From assembly GCA_963824935.1 (NCBI GenBank), contig CAWGRF010000023.1, positions 124,001-188,000 of the forward strand: a stretch of DNA of 64,000 nt, in the 5' to 3' direction. The translations under genes and the position numbers were made by a program. A model generated the notes under the pieces. The model ran no database searches. It was given only the letters and a program-made list of their open reading frames with translations, and had not been told where the DNA came from. Positions 54,705 to 63,234 of this stretch are shown here, in pieces. The stretch is from JACCZX01 sp963824935. Lineage in GTDB: Bacteria > Pseudomonadota > Gammaproteobacteria > Burkholderiales > Burkholderiaceae_F. Position 1 is the stretch's first letter. The number at the start of each line of letters is the position of its first letter.

Positions 54705-55793
54705 ATGCTGCACAATCGCCAGATGAGGGGGAATGAAAACAGGGACTTGCAAGCGCTAGCTCGCCCGCTTCAACGCTGGATCCGCGCATTCGCAATTTAC
54801 TGGGTGCCTTCGGTAGCGACAGCCGGCACAGGCGGTCGGCCTGATGCCTTTCACCTGCTGGCCGCGGTCTGCGTGGGGGCGTTGATCGTGTTGGTGGCCG
54901 TAGCCGTCGTGCAGCGGCGACGTTCTTCATCGAGTGCGCCGCCCGGGCACAACACGACAGCAGCGCCGTCCGTCGGGCCGGCGCTGGCTAATGCCGCTGC
55001 GACCCACATTGCCGAATTGCAGGCAACGCTCGAGAGCCGGGACCGCGAGCTGGCGGATCGAACGCGCGAGCTTGCCGACGCGGCGCGCGAGCTCGACAGC
55101 CTTGCGCATTCGGTGTCGCACGATCTGCGTGCACCGCTGAGAGTCGTAGACGGTTTCGCCACGATCGTGCTCGAAGACTACGGCGATCGCGGCAAGCCGC
55201 TTGATGACTTGGGGCGCGACCATTTACGCCGCATCGTGGCCGCCAGCCAGCGCATGAACACGATGATCGACACCGTGCTCGGCTTGTCGCGCATGACAAG
55301 CCGCGAGCTGGCGCGCGAACGTGTCGACCTGTCGCAGATCGCGCGCGAACTCGCCGATGATCTGCGTGACGATGTGCGCACTCGCGTGCCAGCGCGATCA
55401 ATCGAGTTCACGATCGCGCCCGGATTGAAAACCGACGGCGACCCGACGTTGCTTCGATTGGTGCTCCAAAACCTGCTCGGCAATGCGGCAAAGTTCAGCG
55501 CCAAGAGCCGCGATGCCCGAGTTGAATTCGGCTGCGGTGATGAAGGGGGATCAACAGTTTTCTTCGTGCGCGATAACGGCGCCGGCTTCGATATGCGCTT
55601 TGCCGAGAAAATGTTTGGCATGTTTCAGCGGCTGCATAGCGCAAACGAATTTCCAGGCACCGGGGTCGGCCTCGCTACAGTGCAGAAAATCGTTCGACGC
55701 CACGGCGGCAGAGTGTGGGCCGAAGCAGTGCCAGCGCCGGCAGAAGGTCACGGCGCGACGTTTTACTTCACGTTGTGGGAGGGTAAGAGCTAG
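54705..55793 (+). CDS. Single-TM histidine kinase
   Basis: About 362 residues. One membrane helix (FHLLAAVCVGALIVLVAVAVV), a coiled coil rich in RELA repeats, HisKA with SHDLRAPLRVVDGF, and an ATPase domain with NLLGNAAKFS, DNGAGFDMRFAEKMF and GTGVGLATVQKIV. The catalytic end resembles kinases found behind phytochromes, but no chromophore or PAS domain is present. No regulator gene adjoins it. TTG 54675 or ATG 54723 are alternative starts. Confidence 0.85.
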   Translation: MLHNRQMRGNENRDLQALARPLQRWIRAFAIYWVPSVATAGTGGRPDAFHLLAAVCVGALIVLVAVAVVQRRRSSSSAPPGHNTTAAPSVGPALANAAATHIAELQATLESRDRELADRTRELADAARELDSLAHSVSHDLRAPLRVVDGFATIVLEDYGDRGKPLDDLGRDHLRRIVAASQRMNTMIDTVLGLSRMTSRELARERVDLSQIARELADDLRDDVRTRVPARSIEFTIAPGLKTDGDPTLLRLVLQNLLGNAAKFSAKSRDARVEFGCGDEGGSTVFFVRDNGAGFDMRFAEKMFGMFQRLHSANEFPGTGVGLATVQKIVRRHGGRVWAEAVPAPAEGHGATFYFTLWEGKS

Positions 55794-55836
55794 CCTCTGC
55801 CTGGCAACAGGATCCGTCCCGGCTCACCGCCGAAGT

Positions 55837-56244
55837 TCATTCCAACCGCCACTCGGCCTCACATTGTCTGCACCGCACTTTTAACCAATGCGGGCGGCCT
55901 GCTTCGGGTGGATCATCCGCGTCCGATGATTCCTGTGCCACCACCTTGAACTTGCCCCAGGTCTTGCACTGTGGACATGTGGCCGCTTCGGCGAAGTGCT
56001 CGGCACGCGCGAGCAGCACGTTAAACCGCCGCCATGCCACTAGCGTCAGCATCCCACCTGCCGCCGCAGCAATCAAGATGATCAAATAGCGGATGCCGGA
56101 CGAAGTGTCCCGCAGTACCTCCATGCCGGCCAGCAACACGATCAGCGCCACGAATCCGAGTGCGAGATAGGCGTGGCTCTCGATCAGCTGCCGCTCATAC
56201 CAGCGGCGAAAACCGTGTCGTTCAATGTATCGGGTGACCTGCAT
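55837..56244 (-). CDS. Two-TM protein with C-terminal zinc ribbon
   Basis: 135 residues, not recognised as a named family. Two membrane helices (~28-45 and ~52-72) are followed by a cytoplasmic region with two cysteine pairs, CPQC and CRQC, about 35 residues apart, as in a zinc ribbon. It is 12 bases downstream of the ANTAR regulator and on the same strand, so it may belong to that unit. Convergent with the single-TM kinase. Confidence 0.75.
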   Translation of the reverse strand: MQVTRYIERHGFRRWYERQLIESHAYLALGFVALIVLLAGMEVLRDTSSGIRYLIILIAAAAGGMLTLVAWRRFNVLLARAEHFAEAATCPQCKTWGKFKVVAQESSDADDPPEAGRPHWLKVRCRQCEAEWRLE

Positions 56245-56256
56245 CCGAATGCACCG

Positions 56257-56841
56257 TCACCGCCGGACCGAATTCAGACGATTCGCCGCATCGACCATGT
56301 GACTGGCCAGTTCGCCCACCTGCCTGCCTTCGGCCTTGGCCTGCGCACGCAGCGCATCGAGGGCACGGTCATAATCAAGACGCAGGCGCTCCATCAGAAT
56401 GCCGATCGCCACCAGATCGTCGCGCCCGGCCTCATTCGAAGAGCTGGGCTGCGTTGCGGCCTTCTCTGCGACCGGACGCGCCAATGCCGCACGTACCGCC
56501 GGCACGATTTGCCGCACGTCGAGCGGTTTGACCAGATAGCCGAGCGCCCCCATCTTCATCGCTTCATCGATGATGTCCTTGTCACCAAACGCGGACAGAA
56601 ACATGAAGCCGGTATCGGTGTTAGCGGACAGATAGCGAGCAACATCCATCCCGGACTTGCCCTGCATGCGCACATCGAGGATCGCCAGCTTGGGCTTGTG
56701 CTTGCGTGCCAGCAGAATCGCGTCGTCGCCGTTGTCGGCCTCGATCACCTCGAGGCCGGCCTGCTTGAGACCGGCCACGAGCGTGGCCAGCACCAGCCGA
56801 TCATCGTCGACCACCATTACCAGCGGGTGTTCGTTTTCCAT
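56257..56841 (-). CDS. ANTAR-domain response regulator
   Basis: About 194 residues: receiver with VMVVDDDRLV and acceptor aspartate in LAILDVRMQGKSG, a Ser-rich linker, then a C-terminal ANTAR helical domain (AIGILMERLRLDYDRALDALRAQAKAEGRQV). ANTAR proteins bind RNA hairpins and prevent transcription termination (for example EutV, AmiR, NasR). It lies downstream of a HisKA_2 kinase, the same kinase class that pairs with EutV-type regulators, with 60 bases between them. Starting at MENEHPL is preferred over an upstream GTG/ATG at 56865. Confidence 0.9.
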   Translation of the reverse strand: MENEHPLVMVVDDDRLVLATLVAGLKQAGLEVIEADNGDDAILLARKHKPKLAILDVRMQGKSGMDVARYLSANTDTGFMFLSAFGDKDIIDEAMKMGALGYLVKPLDVRQIVPAVRAALARPVAEKAATQPSSSNEAGRDDLVAIGILMERLRLDYDRALDALRAQAKAEGRQVGELASHMVDAANRLNSVRR

Positions 56842-56901
56842 GGTCTCACTCTGTTCTCCGACCATGATTGTGCCGCACTCAGGTCAAATCAATTTGACAA
56901 G

Positions 56902-59900
56902 TTAAATGCTGTCTTCCCGAATCGCCGGCGGAAACAGATGCAGGCGAGTCGCCACGACTGCGCCCGCACGCTCGACCGTCAGCCGCGCCCCGCGCCTTGG
57001 CAGCAGCGCCTTGACCAATCCCAGGCCCGACACGCTGGCTGAAATCTGCGCCAGGTCGAAGCCGTCTTTTAGCGAGCCTGGATTCTCGATTGCGAACTCC
57101 ATGCCTTCAGGCCGCGTGGTGACTTTCACCATGATGCTGTCCTGACGCGTCGCACGATGCTTGATTGCGTTGGTGCCGAGCTCGTTGATGACGAGCGCGA
57201 GCGGAACCGCTTCGTTTTCGGGTAAACCGAAGCGCCATAGATCGGGCGGTGGTGGTTCGAAGCGCACTTCGACGCCGAACATGTTCGAAAGCGTCGAAAA
57301 AATTCCCTGCGCAACGCCCAGTACCGGCAAGGTGCCGCTGGCGCGAATCTGTAGCCCGTGGACCTGCGCGATCGCATGAATCTGCGTGGCCGCCTCGGAC
57401 AAAATGTCGGCCACATCGGGCCGTGCATCTGCGGTTTGCTGGAGTAGCCCTGCGACCCCCTGCAGGTTGTTCTTGATGCGGTGGTGCACTTCGCGCACGA
57501 GTACATCGCGCTGTTTGACGATCTGCTCCATCCTCTGCTGCTCGGCGCGAGTGCGCTCGGTGACGTCGTCGGCAATGCCGAACACGCGAATCGCGCCGTC
57601 TTCCATCCGCACGGGGTTCAATCGCACGTTGATGTTGCGCACACCGCGCACCGGATGATCGATGCGCGCGGTAAATTCCGAACGCATCAGCCTGCGCATG
57701 CGCGCGACCAGTCGCGGCAGGGACCGAGTCACAGGCTGCACGTCCTCGACGTGAATGTGCCGCATGACACTGCGCGGATCGTCCAGCAGCTCGGAAGCTG
57801 GCGCGCCAATTAGAGCGGCGTATCTCGGATTGACATAGAGCGCGCTCGAAAAGTCGCCGGTCATGATGAACACGAGCTGATCGATGTTCTCGGCAAACTG
57901 TCGGAACCTCGCCTCGGTCTCGCGCAACGCAGTCTCTGCGCGCACTTCTTCGCTTAGATCGTCGATGATCGACATCACGTAGCGCGCATTCGCGTCGCCC
58001 GCTGCCGCGCCGTGGCCGGGTTCAGATTCGAACAGCGGCACGACTCGCTGATTGATCGTCAACCGCTTGCCGTCGGCACGCAGCATCACATCGCGCGGAC
58101 GTTCGACCTGTGTCCCGGTCGTCAGCGCCTTGCGGTCGAGCTCGGAGTAAAGGTCCGCAAACTGGCGCGCATAGATTTCGCCCCAAGTGCGGCCGACGAC
58201 CTGCTCGCGTGTGAGTCCGGTTATCGTTTCGCCGGCGCGGTTCAGGCTGACAAAGCGGCCCGTTTCGGCTTCGCGCACGGACACCAGCACCGGCAGATTC
58301 TCCACTACCAGATCCAGGTAGTTACGCACGCGTCGCAGTTCTTCTTCGGAGCGCCGCCGCGCGTCGACATCGACCAACGTCAAGATGACGCCGCGATCGG
58401 GCACCGACGTATCGATCGGGCGACCATAGCCCGCACACCAGAAGGTGGTGCCGTCGGCGCGCCGCATCAAGCGCTCGAACGACACACCGCCGTTACGCGC
58501 TCTTGCTTCTACCTTCGTCTCGGCTTCCGCTTCGCTAGCATCGACTTCATCTTCAGTCAGCGGCAACTCGCGGATATCGTTCCAGTCGCTCGCCGTTGCG
58601 AAAAGCGTGGAAATCTGCAGTTCGTCCCAATCGCGTGCGTCGTAGCCAAACAGCTGCTCGGTCGCGGCATTGGCCTTGACGATCAGATCGTTGGCCACGT
58701 ACAGAACCGCGACCAGAGCGTTATCGAAGATCAGCTGAAGCTCGGATAAAGTCGCGCGCAATTCGCGTTCGGAGCGCTTGCGTTCGTCGATGTTGACGAA
58801 GGCGAAGATGTATCCGAGCTCGGGCCGCTCCGGATTGACGGCGCGCCCCTGCACCGCCACCCAGATCGGTGCGCCTTTACGGCGAAACATGTGCAGCTCG
58901 AACTCGGTAGCGCCAGTGTCGTTGATCCGCTGGTAGTGTTCGGACAAACTCGCCAGCAACAGGTGATCGGTCGGATGCGAAAACAGTTGCATCTGCGATA
59001 CCAGCGCGCCGGGTTCACACGCCAGCAAGTCTTCCATCGCCGCATTGGCGCGCACCGGACGGCTGTCGCGCACGAATAGCAACCCGACCAACGCGGTATC
59101 GAAAATCAGCTGCTGTTGCGCGAGCGCGCTTTGCAGTTCTTCGCCTTGCTCCTTCAAATCGAGCAACGAACGCGACAGCGCCTCGCGCTGCCGCTTGATT
59201 TCGGAAATGTTCTGAAAGGTGTAAATCGCCTCACGCAGCGCCTCGAGTCCGGGCTCCTGTGCCTGAATCGGACGCGCCTGCACGAGGCACCAGACCGGCT
59301 CGCCGTCGCGCCGAAACAGCACTACTTCGCCGCTCGTCGTTTGATACGCGCGCACTACCGGCATTCCGGACACGTCATTGGGCGCGCGATGATGACGGTC
59401 GATGCACAGATCCCACAGCGGCATCCCGATCACCTCGCCGTCGCTGTAGCCGAACATCTCGGCGAATTCGCGATTGGCCAGCAGAATCTTGCCTGACATC
59501 GTCTGCGCGACACCTACTGACATCGTCTCGAACAATGTCTGTTGATCGCGCAGCGCCACTTGCAACTGCTCCTCGAAAATCTTGCGGTCGGTGAAGTTCT
59601 CCAGCACGACGAGCGTGTGCCGCAAACCGCTGTCCGATGCGATCGCCCGCATGCGAAGCTGAGTCCATACGACGCGGCCGTCGCGATGCATGAAGCGCTG
59701 CTCGGCCGATTCGGACTCGGTCGCGCCGCGCTGCAACTCGGCGCGCGCCTGTCGATGGCGCGCCCGGTCGTCCGGATGAATCAGCGATTCGGGATCTTGG
59801 CCCAGCAGCTCGTCGACGTCGTAGCCGAGCGTTTCGCATGCGGCGTGATTGATGCCGATCAGCCGAAACTCGCTGTCGAGCAGCAGCGCTGCGACGGGAC

Positions 59901-60927
59901 TCTCATCGAACAGCGCGCGAAAGCGGTCGGCGCTTTCGGCCAGATCGGACTCGGCCTGCTTGCGGGTACCCACGTCACGCGCGAGCAGCAGAATAAATTC
60001 GCGGCCTCCGTGCACGACCCGCTGCAGCACTGTTTCGACCGCGAACTCGGTGCCAAACCGTGTCCGATAACGCGTCTCAGCCTGGTACGAGCCGCGCATC
60101 TGCAGCTGCTCGTATATCGGCGCAAATCCGTTTGCGCTGCCGCTACCTGGTGTCAGGCTTGCATCGATCTCGACGAGCGACATTCCTCTGAGAGCATCAC
60201 TCTCGTAGCCCAGCCGTTGACGAGCGGCATCGTTGCTGTCGACCACTGCGCCGTATCGATCCACTTCGAACACCATTTCACCCACCGATTCGAGCGCTTG
60301 CCGCAGCGCCCCGAGCGAGTGCTGGGCAAAACGCTCGCGATCGATCCGTTCGCACGTAAGCAACACACCGTCAAAGCGGCCGTCAATGGCGAACACCGGT
60401 ACGGATTTGACTCTTATCCATCCGCGCTCAGCGCGCGGCAGTTGATACTCGCGCTCAACCGGCTCGCGCTGTCCCGAGTCGCGCATCCGGTGCAGCTCCG
60501 TGATCAGATCCGGTATTTGATTCAGCCCGACGACCTCGTCGATAGTCCGCCCCTGGAGCGCATCGGCCGGCACATCGAACAATTCTTCAAGGCAGTTGTT
60601 CCAGAACCGGTAGGCCAGATCGCGATCGAGCAGCGCGAGGCCGATATGCGCCGCTGTCAGTAAGGTTTCGACGACCGTATCGGCCGCACGCGCGGCCAGA
60701 GTAGCGGCGTCAGGCGCGCTCATCGCCTCGTCAAGATTCGCGGAGCCCGGCGCGGCCAATCCCTCCGCACTGGCCGAAGGCACGGGCGAGGCGACATCGG
60801 CGCTTCCCGGCAATCCGAGCGCCAATGCACGCTCGTCAGAAACCACGTCGGGCGCAGCCAACGACGTCCGCGATGAGCGCGAGGTCGGCTTGGCGCGGCG
60901 TTGCGAAGTGGTAGGCGAGTCGGCCAA
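56902..60927 (-). CDS. Eight-PAS HisKA_2 sensor histidine kinase
   Basis: 1341 residues with no membrane helix, so cytoplasmic. After a disordered N-terminus (~1-85) I count eight PAS modules at about 85-200, 205-325, 330-450, 455-580, 600-715, 720-860, 863-1000 and 1003-1135, most ending in a linker of the DxxERKRSE type. The kinase core is HisKA_2, with phosphoacceptor in VREVHHRIKNNLQGVAGLL, and an ATPase domain with LVINELGTNAIKH and GLGLVKALLP. No receiver of its own. The next gene on the strand is the ANTAR regulator, the likely partner. Ligands of the PAS domains cannot be predicted; no heme or flavin motif is obvious. Confidence 0.92.
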   Translation of the reverse strand: MADSPTTSQRRAKPTSRSSRTSLAAPDVVSDERALALGLPGSADVASPVPSASAEGLAAPGSANLDEAMSAPDAATLAARAADTVVETLLTAAHIGLALLDRDLAYRFWNNCLEELFDVPADALQGRTIDEVVGLNQIPDLITELHRMRDSGQREPVEREYQLPRAERGWIRVKSVPVFAIDGRFDGVLLTCERIDRERFAQHSLGALRQALESVGEMVFEVDRYGAVVDSNDAARQRLGYESDALRGMSLVEIDASLTPGSGSANGFAPIYEQLQMRGSYQAETRYRTRFGTEFAVETVLQRVVHGGREFILLLARDVGTRKQAESDLAESADRFRALFDESPVAALLLDSEFRLIGINHAACETLGYDVDELLGQDPESLIHPDDRARHRQARAELQRGATESESAEQRFMHRDGRVVWTQLRMRAIASDSGLRHTLVVLENFTDRKIFEEQLQVALRDQQTLFETMSVGVAQTMSGKILLANREFAEMFGYSDGEVIGMPLWDLCIDRHHRAPNDVSGMPVVRAYQTTSGEVVLFRRDGEPVWCLVQARPIQAQEPGLEALREAIYTFQNISEIKRQREALSRSLLDLKEQGEELQSALAQQQLIFDTALVGLLFVRDSRPVRANAAMEDLLACEPGALVSQMQLFSHPTDHLLLASLSEHYQRINDTGATEFELHMFRRKGAPIWVAVQGRAVNPERPELGYIFAFVNIDERKRSERELRATLSELQLIFDNALVAVLYVANDLIVKANAATEQLFGYDARDWDELQISTLFATASDWNDIRELPLTEDEVDASEAEAETKVEARARNGGVSFERLMRRADGTTFWCAGYGRPIDTSVPDRGVILTLVDVDARRRSEEELRRVRNYLDLVVENLPVLVSVREAETGRFVSLNRAGETITGLTREQVVGRTWGEIYARQFADLYSELDRKALTTGTQVERPRDVMLRADGKRLTINQRVVPLFESEPGHGAAAGDANARYVMSIIDDLSEEVRAETALRETEARFRQFAENIDQLVFIMTGDFSSALYVNPRYAALIGAPASELLDDPRSVMRHIHVEDVQPVTRSLPRLVARMRRLMRSEFTARIDHPVRGVRNINVRLNPVRMEDGAIRVFGIADDVTERTRAEQQRMEQIVKQRDVLVREVHHRIKNNLQGVAGLLQQTADARPDVADILSEAATQIHAIAQVHGLQIRASGTLPVLGVAQGIFSTLSNMFGVEVRFEPPPPDLWRFGLPENEAVPLALVINELGTNAIKHRATRQDSIMVKVTTRPEGMEFAIENPGSLKDGFDLAQISASVSGLGLVKALLPRRGARLTVERAGAVVATRLHLFPPAIREDSI

Positions 60928-61013
60928 TCGAGCTTCTCAGCAGTTAGAGTTGACGCGATGAGAGAAGAATAATGCACAAGTGCACCGGTGTCGGCGATAA
61001 AACCGGGGCAGTT

Positions 61014-61041
61014 CTAAAGTTCGGGGGCGAATTGCCGAACC
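61014..61041 (+). promoter_or_regulatory. Sigma-28 (FliA) promoter before flgM
   Basis: CTAAAGTTC (eight of nine to CTAAAGTTT), an exact 11-base spacer and GCCGAACC (GCCGA matches GCCGATAA). The predicted start point, about 61048, coincides with the GTG at 61049. Confidence 0.65.
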
Positions 61042-61048
61042 TTGTGGC

Positions 61049-61246
61049 GTGACCATCTTGGCGCACTCAAACCTGCCCGCACCGTGCGCGGAAATTCGGA
61101 TCGCCCGCGAAGGCATGCCGGAAAGCCGGCTCCTCGCGTTGCGCGTCGCCATCGCCGAGGGCAGCTATCGCATCGATGCCGAGGCCATCGCGGACCGCCT
61201 TATTGCCGCCGCTGCGTGGGATATCAAGTCCGCCGGGCATCACTGA
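61049..61246 (+). CDS. flgM: Short FlgM-like anti-sigma-28 factor
   Basis: 65 residues from GTG 61049. The second half, SRLLALRVAIAEGSYRIDAEAIADRLI, matches the C-terminal sigma-28-binding region of FlgM. The usual N-terminal half (about 30 more residues, needed for export) is absent: upstream in this frame no other start exists before the stop at ~60998. The sigma-28-type promoter directly in front supports a flagellar role. An internal ATG at 61114 would give only 44 residues. Followed by flgN with an 11-base gap. Confidence 0.7.
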   Translation: MTILAHSNLPAPCAEIRIAREGMPESRLLALRVAIAEGSYRIDAEAIADRLIAAAAWDIKSAGHH

Positions 61247-61256
61247 TCGCTAGTCT

Positions 61257-61511
61257 ATGCGCTCACACTCTTCGCCTCCCGGCGCGCCGGCCCGCTTGTT
61301 CTCCGAGCTGATAAAAGCCCTGCACGACGAGAGCGAGGCGCTGATTGCGAATGATGCGGCTCGGCTCGCCGAGGCAGGTAGTCGCAAGCAGCACCTGTTG
61401 CGGTTGTTGGCGCCGCAAGCCAGCGCATTGTCCGCCATGCGGCACAGTGGAATCGATGAACTCGAGCGCTTTGCGCGCGAAGCCGCGCAACTCAGGGCGC
61501 TGGTTCGTTAA
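61257..61511 (+). CDS. flgN: Short FlgN-like flagellar chaperone
   Basis: 84 residues with the helical pattern of FlgN (LFSELIKALHDESEALIANDAARL, then KQHLLRLLAPQ). FlgN normally has about 140-150 residues and a C-terminal helix that binds the hook proteins FlgK and FlgL. Here the frame stops right after QLRALVR, where homologues continue with an LN..NG-type segment. No frame change restores a convincing continuation. It could be a truncated gene or a divergent short form. The flgM-flgN order supports the assignment. Confidence 0.65.
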   Translation: MRSHSSPPGAPARLFSELIKALHDESEALIANDAARLAEAGSRKQHLLRLLAPQASALSAMRHSGIDELERFAREAAQLRALVR

Positions 61512-61517
61512 CGACTC

Positions 61518-61595
61518 GCGCCCGCCTGGCGCGGGCGCACTAACTTGCACGGCAACTAAGCGCGACGAACGCAGGTGCGACCGCGCAGCGGTCGC
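61518..61595. other. Two strong hairpins between flgN and fliA
   Basis: GCGCCCGC / GCGGGCGC (61518-61538) and GCGACCGC-GCA-GCGGTCGC (61577-61595) lie between the convergent genes. Neither has a T tract, so they may be weak bidirectional stops. Confidence 0.5.
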
Positions 61596-61609
61596 GCACG
61601 CAGGGAACG

Positions 61610-62398
61610 CTACCAGTGCTTTAGTCGCGCGCGCAGACGCGCGACGGCCTGGCTATGTAGCTGGCACACGCGCGACTCCGTAATGCCCATCACGACGCCA
61701 ATTTCACGCAGATTCAAATCCTGCTCGTGATACAGGCTCATCAGCAGTTTCTCGCGCTCGGGCAACTCATCGATCGCGTCCACCAGCGCGTAGCGAAAGC
61801 GCTTGTCGCGCAGAATTTCGCCCGGCTCCGGCGAATCGCCCACCAAATGGCGTTCCAGATAGTCGTCGTCGTCGATGCTGCCGCCAAGATCATCGAGGTA
61901 AACCAGCTGCGCACGGCGCGCGTCGTGCAGCATCTGCTGATACTGTGCCAGCGAAAGCTCGAGCTCGGCGGCGATTTCCGGTTCGTGTGGTGACCGGCCG
62001 AGCTTGCCTTCCAACCGGTGGATTGCGTGTTCAATGTCGCGCTGGCTCTTGCGCGCCGAGCGGGGCAGCCAATCGTTGGCGCGCAACTCGTCGAGCATCG
62101 CACCGCGAATTCGCTGCGAGGCATACACCTCGAACTGTGTGCCCTGCGTGATTTCGAAGCGCGACACAGCGTCCATCAGCCCCATCATGCCGGCTTGGAT
62201 CATGTCGTCCAGTTCAACGTTGGCCGGCAGTCGCGCAATCATTTGATGTGCAAGCCGCCGCACCAGCGGCGTGTATTGCTTGACATAGTCGCCCTCAATC
62301 AGCGGGCTGGGCCGGATCTCGCCCAGTTGCTGAGTGTCGATTTGACCGTTGTTGAGCGCTTGATAAAGCGCGTCGTACACGAAGGCGTCGTTCTTCAT
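61610..62398 (-). CDS. fliA: Flagellar sigma factor FliA (sigma-28)
   Basis: RNA polymerase sigma factor for late flagellar and chemotaxis genes, about 262 residues. Region 2 has LVRRLAHQMIARLPANVELDDMIQAGMMGLMDAV and FEVYASQRIRGAMLDELR; region 3 follows; region 4 has LPEREKLLMSLYHEQDLNLREIGVVMGITESRVCQLHSQA. ATG 62398 (MKNDAF) is preferred to a GTG two codons upstream. It is convergent with flgM-flgN, whose product should inhibit it. Confidence 0.96.
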   Translation of the reverse strand: MKNDAFVYDALYQALNNGQIDTQQLGEIRPSPLIEGDYVKQYTPLVRRLAHQMIARLPANVELDDMIQAGMMGLMDAVSRFEITQGTQFEVYASQRIRGAMLDELRANDWLPRSARKSQRDIEHAIHRLEGKLGRSPHEPEIAAELELSLAQYQQMLHDARRAQLVYLDDLGGSIDDDDYLERHLVGDSPEPGEILRDKRFRYALVDAIDELPEREKLLMSLYHEQDLNLREIGVVMGITESRVCQLHSQAVARLRARLKHW

Positions 62399-62742
62399 AT
62401 GCACCGAACTTTAGGGACCGGTGGTGACGCTCCATCCACCGATAGGTGGCGAAAAAGCGAGACATCTGATTGCATTGATGTGTGCTGTTGCAAACGTTCG
62501 TTGGCGATCACTGACGACAACGAAAGTCGAACCAAATCAAAGGCTCCGCAACGTTTGTTAACGGCCGACGTTGAGTTGCGTGCAGCAACAAGCGCCAGCG
62601 ACGCAAACAAGAAAGGCGGGTGATCGCCGTCCTTCCCGTTTTATCAGCAGCAATTTGCGCCGCACTGCGTTTTAAAGAACCGCGCGCGCGCGTCGATCTC
62701 CGCTTTACTACGGCATAACGCTGCGACCCGAAGGATGTACCG
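62399..62742. other. Divergent region fliA / unknown gene
   Basis: 344 bases without a gene. It holds a small palindrome CCACC-GATA-GGTGG (62436-62449) in the presumed fliA leader and the sigma-28-like promoter entered separately. Immediately before fliA the minus strand reads CTAAAGTTCGG, the same -35-like block as before flgM, but a matching -10 would fall inside the coding region. Confidence 0.45.
62672..62699 (+). promoter_or_regulatory. Candidate sigma-28 promoter of the 62743 gene
   Basis: TTAAAGAAC, an 11-base spacer of alternating CG, then GTCGATCT. Both halves match only partly (TAAAG and C-GAT core), but spacing is exact and it precedes the gene by a plausible leader of about 37 bases. 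Confidence 0.35.
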
Positions 62743-63171
62743 ATGACTCGCAATCAACTCGTCAGGCAACTCGCGGATATCGCGACCAGGCCGATCAGCG
62801 CGCGGACGGTTCTTGATTCTGCAGCAGCAGAATCCACAGCGAGCGAAAGCGTCGGCGCACCACCGACCGAATTGTTCGTGTGGTTCGAAGACACCGCCGC
62901 ACGCAAGCTCGAAGGCCGCCGCGGCATCGCCGGTCTGCCCGAATCGCTGCTGCCCATTAGTCGCAACATGAGAGTGATCGAGCGCCGCTACGCGGAAGAT
63001 CATCTGCACTTGTTAAGCGCCGTGCGCATCGCGTGCCGACAAGACGCAGGGGAGCTGATCGCATCGCTGTACACCGCTGCGCTGTCGGTGGGAACAGTCG
63101 CCTGGATCGGCACCGGCGCACAGTACGCGTGCACGTGGAGCGAGATGTACCCGGCGGCCACAGCAAAATAG
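62743..63171 (+). CDS. Unrecognised protein in the flagellar regulatory locus
   Basis: 142 residues, not recognised. The N-terminus (MTRNQLVRQLADIATRPISARTVL) looks helical, a Ser/Ala-rich linker follows, then a mixed region with WFEDTAARKLEGRRG and a hydrophobic C-terminal part (ASLYTAALSVGTVAWIGTGAQYACTW). No signal peptide or known motif. Codon use is like the neighbours. A candidate sigma-28 promoter precedes it and a strong terminator follows it, which makes it a real single-gene unit, perhaps a late motility gene. Confidence 0.65.
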   Translation: MTRNQLVRQLADIATRPISARTVLDSAAAESTASESVGAPPTELFVWFEDTAARKLEGRRGIAGLPESLLPISRNMRVIERRYAEDHLHLLSAVRIACRQDAGELIASLYTAALSVGTVAWIGTGAQYACTWSEMYPAATAK

Positions 63172-63180
63172 TCGGACGTC

Positions 63181-63223
63181 AAAAAAAAGGGCGCCTTGAT
63201 TGTGCAAGGCGCCCTTTTCTTTT
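63181..63223. terminator. Strong bidirectional terminator
   Basis: Perfect 10-bp arms GGGCGCCTTG / CAAGGCGCCC with a 6-base loop, flanked by eight A residues on one side and TTTTCTTTT on the other. It serves the 62743 gene on the plus strand and ycgR on the minus strand. Confidence 0.93.
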
Positions 63224-63234
63224 GGCTGCGCGGT

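Noticed and set aside
59542..60663. 373-codon open frame on the plus strand
   Set aside because: It is antisense to the eight-PAS kinase, whose domains are clear. Its composition is Arg/His-rich, typical of shadow frames in GC-rich DNA.
61512..61683. Frame change that would extend flgN to normal length
   Set aside because: Continuing in the next frame gives a Pro/Arg-rich sequence crossing two hairpins and fliA, unlike a FlgN C-terminus.
62405..62425. Sigma-28 promoter directing fliA itself
   Set aside because: The CTAAAGTTCGG block sits so close to the start codon that its -10 would be inside the gene.
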